From Erodium maritimum (lineage: Eukaryota; Streptophyta; Magnoliopsida; Geraniales; Geraniaceae), in the NCBI GenBank assembly GCA_963921825.1, contig OY997593.1, forward strand, positions 66,758,039-66,822,038: a stretch of DNA of 64,000 bases, read 5' to 3'. This document shows, in pieces, positions 1 to 8,487 of the stretch. The first letter of the stretch is position 1. The number at the start of each line of letters is the position of its first letter. Below the pieces are notes generated by a model that worked only from the letters and a program-made list of their open reading frames with translations, was not told the DNA's origin and did no database searches. A program made the position numbers and the translations under genes.

Positions 1-87
1 ACCGTAAGTGTAGTATTAAATTTTTCTTCTCATTACAATTTTTATTTAGGTTTGTAGTTTATTTCTGTTTGTTTGCCTTTTGTGTAG

Positions 88-1690
88 TGTATGTTTGAGT
101 TCTGTCCTGGGGAGCACCATGTGGAGCTGCTGCAGTTCATAATGTCAACGGCCAGAAGCCGTTTTAGGGAGTGGAAGTATGAGATACACAGGTGGGTCCT
201 CAAATGGGAGAAGAAGAACCCGGGTGTAGCACTGCCCACACCGTTCGAGTTTGTAGAACGTCCCGAGCAGTTCGAGTGGCTAGTCGACCACTTTAAATCC
301 ACGAAATTCAAGGTAAAATATTTCATTGTAATCAAAAAGTTGTCGAAACAGATTTTTTTTACATATCTCTCCGTGATAATAATTATTCTGTAGATTACTA
401 AATTCAAATTTATAATAGTCTTAAACCTTAAACAATACATTTATGTAAAATCAAATTAATACTAATTTTGAAATTTAAAACAATGAATTATGTTGAAGTT
501 TTACACCAACTAAGAACGTGAAAACTAATAGGTTCCATCTAGAGCATCATTATGTTATGCTAGGCTATTGTCCAATGTAGCAGCTAACTCTTAAAACGCG
601 AAAACTAATAGGTTTTACAGATAAGGGAAATTTGTGTAGGTGATATATGCATTTTTAGCTTATTGTTCCTTTTCAATTCAATTCCATTATTAATATTATT
701 GTTATGATATGCCCTTTATCTCTCTCATGTTATTAGTAACCTACAATATGTTCCCGTTCAATATCAACCTATACTAGTTTTGTTTCATAATTTTCAGTTT
801 ATGTTTGAGTTTTTCTAACACATAATTGCAGTTATTGAGCGATTGTGGGACTGCAAATCGGAAAAAGAACATCTACGCTCACCACGGGGGTAGTATGGCA
901 TTCAAGAAACGGGCCAAACTTTGGCTTGCGCGCAAATCCCTTCTTCCCAGCATTGACGCTTACATAGAGGCTTACACGAAGGAAAATGACAACAACGAGC
1001 ACAACGTACAATGCGTGGTAAGTTTCTTGAATTTTTGAGCAGGTTATTATATTTATATTAGGTAGTTTTTTATGGCATAAATTCATACAATTTTACCACA
1101 TATTTGTCTAATGCTGGGTTTCTTGCTGTATTTTTCATTAGGAAGAAGCCAAACTCATTGTGGAAGCGGCTCGGGAGAAGGTGAGCGAGTCAAGGATGAC
1201 CGAGTTTGAGGATTCATCCCCTACCGTCTTCACACCGTTGACTGTGGACGAGGAGCTACCCATCATGCAGCAAATCGTGAAGAAGCCTCAGAAGGGTAGA
1301 TTCCAACCCGGTTTCGGTCATGCGGTCATCATCCCAACAATGAGGGATAGGCACGACGGTCACTGCTCATGTGCGCGGTCTACAAGCTCATCTGAGAAGC
1401 TCGAAGAGTTGCGGACCCGCATGGAGCAGCAAGACCCCGCGTTCGCACAACGTTTGGAGGAGCAGCGCCAAGCCATGATTGCTGAGCAGCGCAAACTGAT
1501 GGAAGAGCAGCGCAAGGATATGGATGCCAGGTTTCAGGAAATGATGGCAATGGTTCTCTCCCAGCAAGCTGTCGTCCCTTCCACAGCGACCCCGTCTTCA
1601 TCGACCCCATCTTCAGTACCGTCATCAGCCCCACTCTCTGCAGTTCAACAGGCTTCTGCCCCACTCTCTTCACCAGCAAACCCCGAGTAG
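88..1690 (+). CDS. Transposase_24-type CACTA protein, 5'-partial, three exons visible
   Basis: Three exons join in one frame: 88-312, 832-1017 and 1142-1690 (stop TAG), with AG acceptors at 86-87, 830-831 and 1140-1141 and GT donors after 312 and 1017; all junctions are phase 0. The product has the Transposase_24 (PTTA/En/Spm) pattern: an N-terminal stretch ending in a W-rich segment, then SDCGTANRKKN, HHGGS, KRAKLWLAR and a charged middle part. A Q/E/R-rich coiled-coil (about residues 210-270 of the visible protein) follows, and the tail is rich in S, T, P and A. In CACTA elements this gene is the accessory protein downstream of the TNP2 transposase. It may bind the subterminal repeats as TnpA does, but that is inference. 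Upstream exons are missing because the window begins here. Confidence 0.7.
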
Positions 1691-1936
1691 TAACATTTTC
1701 CCCCGAACTTTTATTCATTTTTAAAACTTTTATATATGTTTGTATAAATAGATTGACATGACTTTTAACGATGTTGTGGGTTGGAACAATTTTATTTTAT
1801 GCACGATTGGATGCAGTTTGTAGAATAATTTATACAGGTTTACAGGTTTGCACAGGTACCAGACCCAATTTAGGGTATATGCACGATTGGGTGCAGCAAT
1901 TTCAAATGTTTTTTTTTGTTCTGGTCATAACACTTC

Positions 1937-2374
1937 ACCTACGGATACGAACCGTAGTTAAAGACAGATAGCTACACTACGGATAATATCCGTAGCCAAG
2001 GTTGTATACTTTACCTACGGATGGTATCCGTAGGATTAGTAGCAAACCTTGGCTACAGATACTATCCGTAGGTAGAGTATAAAACCTTGGCTACGGATAC
2101 TATCCGTAGGTAGAGTATAAAACCTTGGCTACGGATCCTATCCGTAGGAATAGTACAAACCCTTGGCCACGGATACAATCCGTAGCCAGGGTATCCGTAG
2201 GAAGAGTAAAAAAGCCTAGCTACGGATCAAATCCGTAGCAATGGTATCCGTAGGAAAAGAATAATAACATCGCCTACGGATACAATCCGTCAGACAACGT
2301 GAACACATGGCCTACGGATACTATCCGTAGGTAAGTTGGTCAACCTTACCTACGGATACTATCCGTAGGTGAGG
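1937..2374. repeat. CACTA subterminal palindromic repeats, left block
   Basis: About twelve copies of a short palindrome with arms CTACGGAT and ATCCGTAG around a 1-3 nt variable centre, spaced about 30-45 bp apart. They occur in both orientations because the unit is self-complementary. Such arrays next to the terminus are the transposase-binding region of CACTA elements. The array continues after the solo LTR insertion at 5161. Confidence 0.8.
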
Positions 2375-2379
2375 ATATC

Positions 2380-5155
2380 TGTAAGACCCGTCCCCGGTGG
2401 ATCCCGGTAGAACCGGTGAATCCTAGCTAAGTTTGAATTTCGGCCGGAAAAGTCAACCGATGACTCGGAAAATCAGTCGGGACCTTTCCGGGGCCCAAAA
2501 AGCTTAGCCATTAGCACGGTTAGCTTAGTTGGGTCGTTTCCTTCAGTTTGACTGTAATATTGTTAAAGTCAATTGTCGGTCAAACTCGGGCTTAATATCG
2601 GTTATTTGTCGATAAATCTTGGAAAGCTGGAAAATTATTAAATAGGAGTGACCTCACATGACACTTGTCATGCTTGGCTTGGAGGATGATATTTGGGGCT
2701 CCAAATGACCCTCATACCCTCCTAAGTTACCTTTAAAGGGATAAGACCTTAAGGGCTTTTGAGTAAATTGACATTTTAGGTCATTTAAAGGAAAGAGAGC
2801 AACAATTCAGCCCATTTGTTGTTGTTTCAGCCGAAAATCACAAGAGAGAGGAGAGGAGGAGCTCACTTTCTTGAGGAAGAAGATAGAGAAGAAAGCTTGG
2901 ATTTTGAAGCTTGTTCTTGGTCCTTTTGCCTTCATTTTCACTCCATCTTCTCCATCTCAACTATCTAGAGGTAAGGATGCTCTCAACTCTCCATTTCTTC
3001 CACTTCCAATCTATGGGTTTTTGGGTGTTGGCTTGAAAGTTGAAGAACTTGCTTTTTGATTGATTGCTTGGAGAAGAAGTAGTGAAGTAGGTTGTTGGAT
3101 TGAGTTTTGGTTGAAGTTTGATGAACCCATTGAGGGTGTAGTTGCTGGGTATCTTTGGTGGATTATTTTGGAGCTAGGAGAGTTTAGAAATGGAGTTTGT
3201 GTTGGGATTTTCGTGAAATTCGAGTTGGGGAAGAAAGGGGAAGGAACTGGTCAGGTCTGATACGGAATCTGACCCGGACCGGGCCAGGTACCGGCACGGT
3301 TGGCCGCACGGAACGTGCCTGGTACCAGCACGGCACCCAGCACGGAATGTGCTTGGTACTGGCACGGCACCCGGCACGGAACGGGCCTGGTACCGGCACG
3401 GCACCCGGCACGGAACGGGCGGGAGTCCGGCACGGGACCTGATACGGTCCGTGTCGCTCACCGGGCCGGTCTGTGTCGTGTTCCGTTCTGGATTCCGGGC
3501 CGGCCTGTGACAGGGCCCGTGCCATGTTCCGGCACGGCAAGCCACACGGTCCGTTTGGCATTCCGGATCAGATCCCCAGAGCCCAAAACCCTTCCTTTTA
3601 GCTCAATTTGATTCCCACTTTTCCTCTTCAAACCTTGTTTCATTTCTGAACATTGTTGTGTGTTTTGAGGAGAAGAACACTTGGTTGAGGAATCTAATTT
3701 GTGTTCTTTGGTGGTTCAAAACCTTGGAACCAAGCTAGGAAAGGAGGAAGAACGTGGACACAAGTTAGAGGATCTTTTATCACACCGGGACCCGAGTGAA
3801 GAACGGAGAGGTGACCACCGGGCTTTTCGTCAGAGTGTTGAGAGGAAGACTTCGAGGTAGGGAAAGCCTTAACCTCTCGTTTATGATGTTTAGTATGCAT
3901 GTTAGGATAATAAAATTGGAAAAGGTCCTAGAAATGCCTATAGGATGCGAATAACTAGCATAATCGTCTTTCAATTACTAATAACCGGAAGTGTCTAGTG
4001 GTGACCGATTAGGATGCCATTCACTAGTGTAACTCGCTTTCAATACTTGGGAATTGATTGTCTGGTAGAGGAGCCTTGGCAAAGCCCTCGGATTAGTTGC
4101 GTGTTAGGATCACATGCTTGGTTGTTGGTTGCTTAGTGGATAGGTTAAAGAGTCTAATGGAACTAGTGGAATTGATGTTCGAATGCTCGTTTGAAGGCTC
4201 TTATGATTGGTTGATTAAACTCGTACTTGCTCGTTGATTGTATTCGAATGATTACTTGATTTACTTGAATGGTTGTTTGGAGCATCGAGTATGACTGGTT
4301 GTACCGAGCGGTGCAATCAGCTGATCGATGCCCCGGTGGTTCGAAACTGGTAAGTGAGCGGTAAGTTGGGATTGTGTGATTGGTGTGCTATGTTTGCGTG
4401 ATTCGTGCACTGCTTGTTGTGGTGAATTGGTGATGTGTGAGCCATGTTTAGAATTGAATTGGTGATGGTTGAGCTTGTATTATTTCGTGTTTCGGTTTAG
4501 TGCGTTATTCAATTATTACATGCTTATTACTAAATTGTCCAAGTGTATGCTCCCTATGGGAGTAATACCTTGGTTCCCGAGGACATAAAATCCCTTGGAG
4601 ACGTTTCTGAGAATCCCGATGATAAGCGCCCCGAAGGGTTGTTTCCGGTCGCCTCAATGTTATGCGTCTCCTCTGGATTTGAGGGAAAATCCGAGAGGAC
4701 ACATCATGTGGATCGGAGGGTGGAGACTTCATGTGCCACGACATTGGTTGATTTATCTATTACCTGTGTTTGTCAAGATGTTTTTGGTTGACTTTGTTGT
4801 TGATCTTATTGAGTTGAAGGTCCATCTTGTTATGCGTTTTCCCTACTGAGCGCAAGCTCACCCCTATGTTTCTACTGTTGTGTTTACAGGCTTGATTGAG
4901 GAGTAGAAGCTCGGGAGCTTCTCGGTGTGGGTGCATTATAGAGACTTCGTTCTTATCGCTTTTATGTTTTGAACAAAACTTGTGGAGAGTTATTATTACA
5001 CCCCTGGAGGGTTAATCGTGTTTGGAACTAAGTGTTACGGTTTAGTTTTGTTTTATTGGAGATTTTCAGGAACTAATCTTTGAATTACCATCTTTTATTC
5101 ATTTATTACTAGTCATGCCTCGGGTCCGGGCAAGAACCGGATTTGGGGCGTGACA
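2380..5155 (+). mobile_element. Solo LTR of a Ty3/gypsy-type retrotransposon (Tekay/Del-like)
   Basis: The segment begins TGTAAGACCCG and ends GGGGCGTGACA, so it has the TG...CA ends of an LTR. It is flanked by the perfect 5-bp duplication ATATC (2375-2379 and 5156-5160). It is 2776 bp long, has no gag-pol coding sequence and no second LTR, so it is a solo LTR left by LTR-LTR recombination. Its length and end sequences resemble plant Tekay/Del chromoviruses; that assignment is inference. Orientation is set by the terminal sequence. It interrupts the CACTA subterminal array, so it is the younger insertion. Confidence 0.85.
3300..3450. repeat. 34-bp GC-rich tandem repeat inside the solo LTR
   Basis: Three nearly identical 34-bp units (3315-3348, 3349-3382, 3383-3416) with partial copies on both sides. 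The core is GGTACCGGCACGG followed by CACCCGGCACGGAAC. The block is very GC-rich in an otherwise moderate LTR. Open frames on both strands here are a product of the repeat and are not counted as genes. Confidence 0.8.
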
Positions 5156-5160
5156 ATATC

Positions 5161-5327
5161 TCCTCACAGACGGACACAACTGTCCGTCTTCCAAAAAGTT
5201 CCCCGACGAGACCAGGCCGACGGATCCTGGCCGACGGATGCATCCGTAGGCGAACATCCTTACCGACGGATATGAAGACATAGCCTACGGATCCTATGCG
5301 TCTGCCAAGCCCCTTTCAGCAGTAGTG
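5161..5327. repeat. CACTA subterminal repeats (right block) and 3' terminal inverted repeat
   Basis: The same CTACGGAT/ATCCGTAG palindrome resumes directly after the solo LTR's target duplication, with more diverged copies reading GACGGAT. The block ends at the CAGCAGTAGTG terminus, followed by TAA, which may be the 3-bp target duplication; the partner copy is outside the window. Confidence 0.75.
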
Positions 5328-6037
5328 TAAACTCTATTTTATCACCATTATTATAAAAATTGAATATGATTTTTATCACCTCATCGCGTGCTTTTTTATC
5401 ACCTCAGTACATGTTTTTTATCAACATTTAGCACTAATGTGATCACCCTGATATAAAACATTTATTAGTTAAGATTTATCAACACTCAACATTATTTTTA
5501 TCACCCTGATATACTTTTTATCTTCGTGCTTCAAAATATATTCAATACGTAACTTGATAGAAAACCCTTGGAAAAAGAAAAATATTGGTGCAAATTTGAA
5601 GTAAATCGAAGTTCAAACAATCAGGAATGATTAAATTAGTGAATTGGTCAAGAAAAAAATAGACACTTGTCCACATGACACCATGGTATTATAACTATGT
5701 CCTTGCTTGAGTGAAAAAAGGATGAAAGTGTTGTGTATGTTGGGTGAGACTGGAGTCATGATGTGACATCATGATGAATGTTAGATTCTAAGTGTGTATG
5801 ACGATGATTGGTTCTCACAGTTGTTAAGATAAGATGATTTTCTATTAGATTTGTCATCCTGATCATTATACTAAAGCTTTAATTTCTCTATTGTTGTGTA
5901 TTTTTTTGTCTTTTAACGTTCTTAGTCATATAGTGCGCCATACAATGCATTTCTTTACACATGACAATATACATCAATACAAATATCAACTTTCCACAAT
6001 TTTTTTTCTTGATTTATTCAAAGTTTAGCGAGGTTTT
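5328..6037. other. AT-rich intergenic stretch with TTTATCAC/TTTATCAAC cluster
   Basis: No gene is visible. Between 5337 and 5530 the motifs TTTATCACC, TTTATCAAC and close variants occur about seven times, the reverse complement of the GATAAA-type motif that fills 17.1-18.6 kb. The rest shows no recognisable structure. Confidence 0.5.
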
Positions 6038-6605
6038 TGTTAGAATATAATTAAAATTGTACTTTCAACTATCAGCTTGAGTTTTTAGTTAAGTTGATCC
6101 TTTAATATGCTATCAGAGTTTGGCTCCTCACGGACCCGAGTTCAAACCCCACTCTCTACAAAAAAAAATTTTTAATCAAATTTGCTCCAAATCAGCCAGC
6201 CTTATCTCTCTTCTTAATGGACTAATCTCCTATTCTCTATAATTCACCTCCAAACCCGTAGACATGCTTATTCGCGAGGAGCCGCGTGTTAAAATATAAC
6301 TATAATTGAGCCTTAAACTATCATCTTGAGCTTTTAGTTTAGTTGGTCCTCTAATATGGTGTCAAAGCTTGAGACCTCACGGACATGGGTTCAAACCCCA
6401 TTGCTTACACATTTTTTAATTAATTTTTTCTAATTTTCCCGAAATAGGCCAACCCTTATCGCTCTTTTCAATTTCAATCGGCTAATCTCCTCTTTTGTAT
6501 AATTCACCTTTATCCTTATAGACAGGTTTTTCCGTGGAAAATATTAAATTATTATTGAACTTTCAACTATCAGTTCGAATTTTTAGTTAAATTGGCTTTC
6601 TAATA
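6038..6605 (+). mobile_element. TRIM-like miniature LTR element, tandem array (three LTRs, two internal parts)
   Basis: Three copies of a roughly 70-bp terminal repeat begin TGTTAGAATATAA or a variant at 6038, 6287 and about 6535. Each of the first two is followed by a degenerate initiator-tRNA-Met primer site (6108-6119 and 6357-6368; consensus TGGTATCAGAGC), then an ACGGAC...GGGTTCAAACCCC block and about 170 bp of non-coding internal sequence. There is no coding capacity. The layout LTR-internal-LTR-internal-LTR is that of a tandem terminal-repeat retrotransposon in miniature. The third LTR is the most decayed. Confidence 0.75.
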
Positions 6606-6882
6606 ATTTCAATCATCGAAGTTACTATCCATTACCGTAAGACAGTGTTACTGTTGCAGTCTCACATCAGGAAGATGTAAATTCATTTAGAAAGCTTTAC
6701 TACGACCATGGAACCTCTCAAAATTCTCCAATTACTTCATCTCATCTTCACTATTCAAACTCAATTTGATTTCTTAACTATATTGAATTTTAAGACCTGG
6801 CTTTTCTATTTTTCCAATCTTGGTTGTTTTTTGTTGTAAATAATTCGCCTTATATTACATATTTATTATAATATATCAATAT
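6606..6882. other. Intergenic sequence, nothing recognised
   Basis: AT-rich sequence between the TRIM array and the copia element. Positions 6878-6882 (AATAT) are the left target duplication of the copia insertion. Confidence 0.5.
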
Positions 6883-7022
6883 TGTTAGAATATGTTGTAT
6901 AGGCCCAGCCCATGTGGCTCGTTAGAGTTAGCATCGGGTTTAAGAAACCCTACTACTATATATACACATGTACATTGTATGTATTGTTTATCAATTTCAA
7001 TACAATTCTACAATTGTTATCA
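6883..7022 (+). repeat. 5' LTR of the copia element
   Basis: It begins TGTTAGAATATG and ends GTTATCA. A TATATATA box at about 6956-6963 is a plausible core promoter. The 140-bp length equals that of the 3' LTR. Confidence 0.95.
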
Positions 7023-7035
7023 TGGTATCAGAGCC
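7023..7035 (+). promoter_or_regulatory. Primer-binding site, initiator tRNA-Met
   Basis: TGGTATCAGAGCC directly abuts the 5' LTR and matches the complement of the 3' end of plant initiator tRNA-Met, the usual primer for plant copia elements. Confidence 0.95.
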
Positions 7036-7581
7036 TCTATCGCTCTAATATCGCTTCCGCTTCAACTGCCGCCGCCGCCATCGCCGCCACCGCCGCCGCC
7101 GTCGTTCACCACCTTCGTTGAACGTTACCTCCCGGGCTCGCTGCGTCTCCAGCCTGCCAACGCCGTCACCGGCCGTCCACCACAGTCCGTGTTGCCGTCC
7201 AAGCACCGGATCTCCGTCAGAAGCAACCGTCCAAACTCGGTCGTTTCTCTGCCGTTCGTCCTCGCCACAGACGCTCTACTGCTTCCTGTGTCGCAACCCA
7301 CGCCGCCGGAGCAACGCAGCCGCAACCAATCGTCGCCGCCGGAAAATCACGAAACCGCTCGAATCTGCAAATTTTCGAGCCAAGGAAGAAGACGCGTGGA
7401 CGACACGCGCCCACGCTCTCCCACGCGCACGTTGCGCCCACGCGCCACACGCCTTCCTCGCTGCCCGCGTGCCAAACACGCGCGTTGACCGCGTGACATA
7501 CACGCGTGTTGACTTCTGTTCCAAAAAAAAAAAAAAAAAAACTAATCCTTTATTTCAGTGTTTTATTTTCAGGTATTCATC
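7036..7581 (+). other. Copia leader region, GC-rich, with CCG repeats and a poly(A) run
   Basis: Non-coding leader between primer site and gag. It holds a (CCG/GCC)-rich stretch at about 7066-7102, a GC-rich CACGCG-rich part to about 7515, and an 18-nt A tract at about 7524-7541. Open frames here lack conserved features and are treated as incidental. Confidence 0.6.
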
Positions 7582-8487
7582 ATGGAGAAATTCGATATCG
7601 CTAAACCTATTAGCGTTTACTTTGATGGCAACAATTATGTGTTGTGGGCTGCAGAGATGTCTAGTTTTTTGCGAGGCAAACTCCTCTGGCGTTACGTTAC
7701 TGGCGATATCACTGCACCAGTCCAGGAAAAAGACGAACCTAAGGCTGCATTCAATGACCGCTTTGATCAATGGGACAGCAAGAATCACCAGATCATTACC
7801 TGGATTCGTAATACCTGCGCTCCCTCGATTAAGGTGCACTTTGCTCGCTTCCATACAGCGAAGGAGGTTTGGGATTTTCTGGCACAATTGTTCTCCACTG
7901 CTGACATCTCGCACCACTACCAGCTCTACACCCGTCTTCACTGCATGAAGCAAGCTCCAGGTCAATCTGTCAAAGATTTTCTCTCCCAGATGCAACATGT
8001 TTGGGACCAAATGAGTGTCGCTCAACCAACGGAGACAAGTTTTCAAACCTACTGGAATAAACTCAAGGTATTTCAGTTCCTCACAGCTCTTCGTCCTGAG
8101 TTTGAAGCAGTTCGGAGCACTCTCTTTCATCAGCCAACATTCCCTGATCTCAACACCGTGGTGGCTGAGCTTCTCTTTGAAGAAACTAGGTTCGAGGGTA
8201 CAGGAACACCTTCATCTCCATCTCCTGATGTTGTTCTCTCTACCGCTACTGGTGGACCTAGTGCCAAACCCCACTGTACGTTCTGCAACAGATCTGGACA
8301 TGTCTTAACTGAATGCAGAACTCATGCTCGGCACCTCCTTGCCTCAGAAACCCCTCGATGGGGTAACTCCAGACCCTCTCAAAACTTTAGGGGGGGCGTG
8401 GCTCCCGTGGGGATCATCGGCCTTCCAACAGGCCCAATGGCACTGTTGCTGCTACACCTGATGTGTCTGCCGACTCTCCTGACATGA
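7582..8487 (+). CDS. gag: Copia gag protein with zinc knuckle, frame broken at its C-terminus
   Basis: The ATG at 7582 is chosen because the protein then opens with MEKFD and the typical copia gag start (an NYVLWAAEM segment about 20 residues in). The body matches the retrotransposon gag/UBN2 region, and a CCHC zinc knuckle (CTFCNRSGHVLTEC) is encoded at about 8275-8316. The frame runs into a run of seven G at 8390-8396. After it the meaningful reading continues in the -1 frame as RGSRGDHRPSNRPNG and runs into pol, while the zero frame encodes an unrelated tail that ends at 8487. Normally gag and pol of this lineage are one polyprotein, so this is either a one-base deletion in a G8 tract or a -1 frameshift site. 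Confidence 0.85.
   Translation: MEKFDIAKPISVYFDGNNYVLWAAEMSSFLRGKLLWRYVTGDITAPVQEKDEPKAAFNDRFDQWDSKNHQIITWIRNTCAPSIKVHFARFHTAKEVWDFLAQLFSTADISHHYQLYTRLHCMKQAPGQSVKDFLSQMQHVWDQMSVAQPTETSFQTYWNKLKVFQFLTALRPEFEAVRSTLFHQPTFPDLNTVVAELLFEETRFEGTGTPSSPSPDVVLSTATGGPSAKPHCTFCNRSGHVLTECRTHARHLLASETPRWGNSRPSQNFRGGVAPVGIIGLPTGPMALLLLHLMCLPTLLT

Larger units (their letters stand above)
1..5327 (+). mobile_element. CACTA (En/Spm) transposon, 3' part
   Basis: The right terminus at 5317-5327 reads CAGCAGTAGTG, the reverse complement of the CACTACTGCTG end expected of CACTA elements. Inside are a Transposase_24-type gene (88-1690) and two blocks of palindromic subterminal repeats (about 1937-2374 and 5161-5312), the usual layout of the 3' half of a plant CACTA element. 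The 5' end and the TNP2-like transposase lie outside the window. A 2776-bp solo LTR interrupts the subterminal repeats. Strand is taken from the coding direction of the gene. Confidence 0.75.

Noticed and set aside
3300-3450. Regular repeats that could suggest a CRISPR array
   Set aside because: Units are contiguous with no unique spacers, and the DNA is plant nuclear.
3174-3611. Overlapping open frames on both strands rich in R, G, T and P
   Set aside because: They arise from the 34-bp GC-rich tandem repeat inside the solo LTR and resemble no protein.
6105-6150. tRNA-like words (TGGTATCAGAG, GGTTCAAACCCC)
   Set aside because: They are the primer-binding site and a conserved block of the TRIM element; no tRNA cloverleaf or anticodon arm is present. 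The same holds at 6357 and 63809.
6892-7948. Long frames over the copia leader and early gag in other frames
   Set aside because: They overlap the LTR, the GC-rich leader or the real gag frame and carry no domain.
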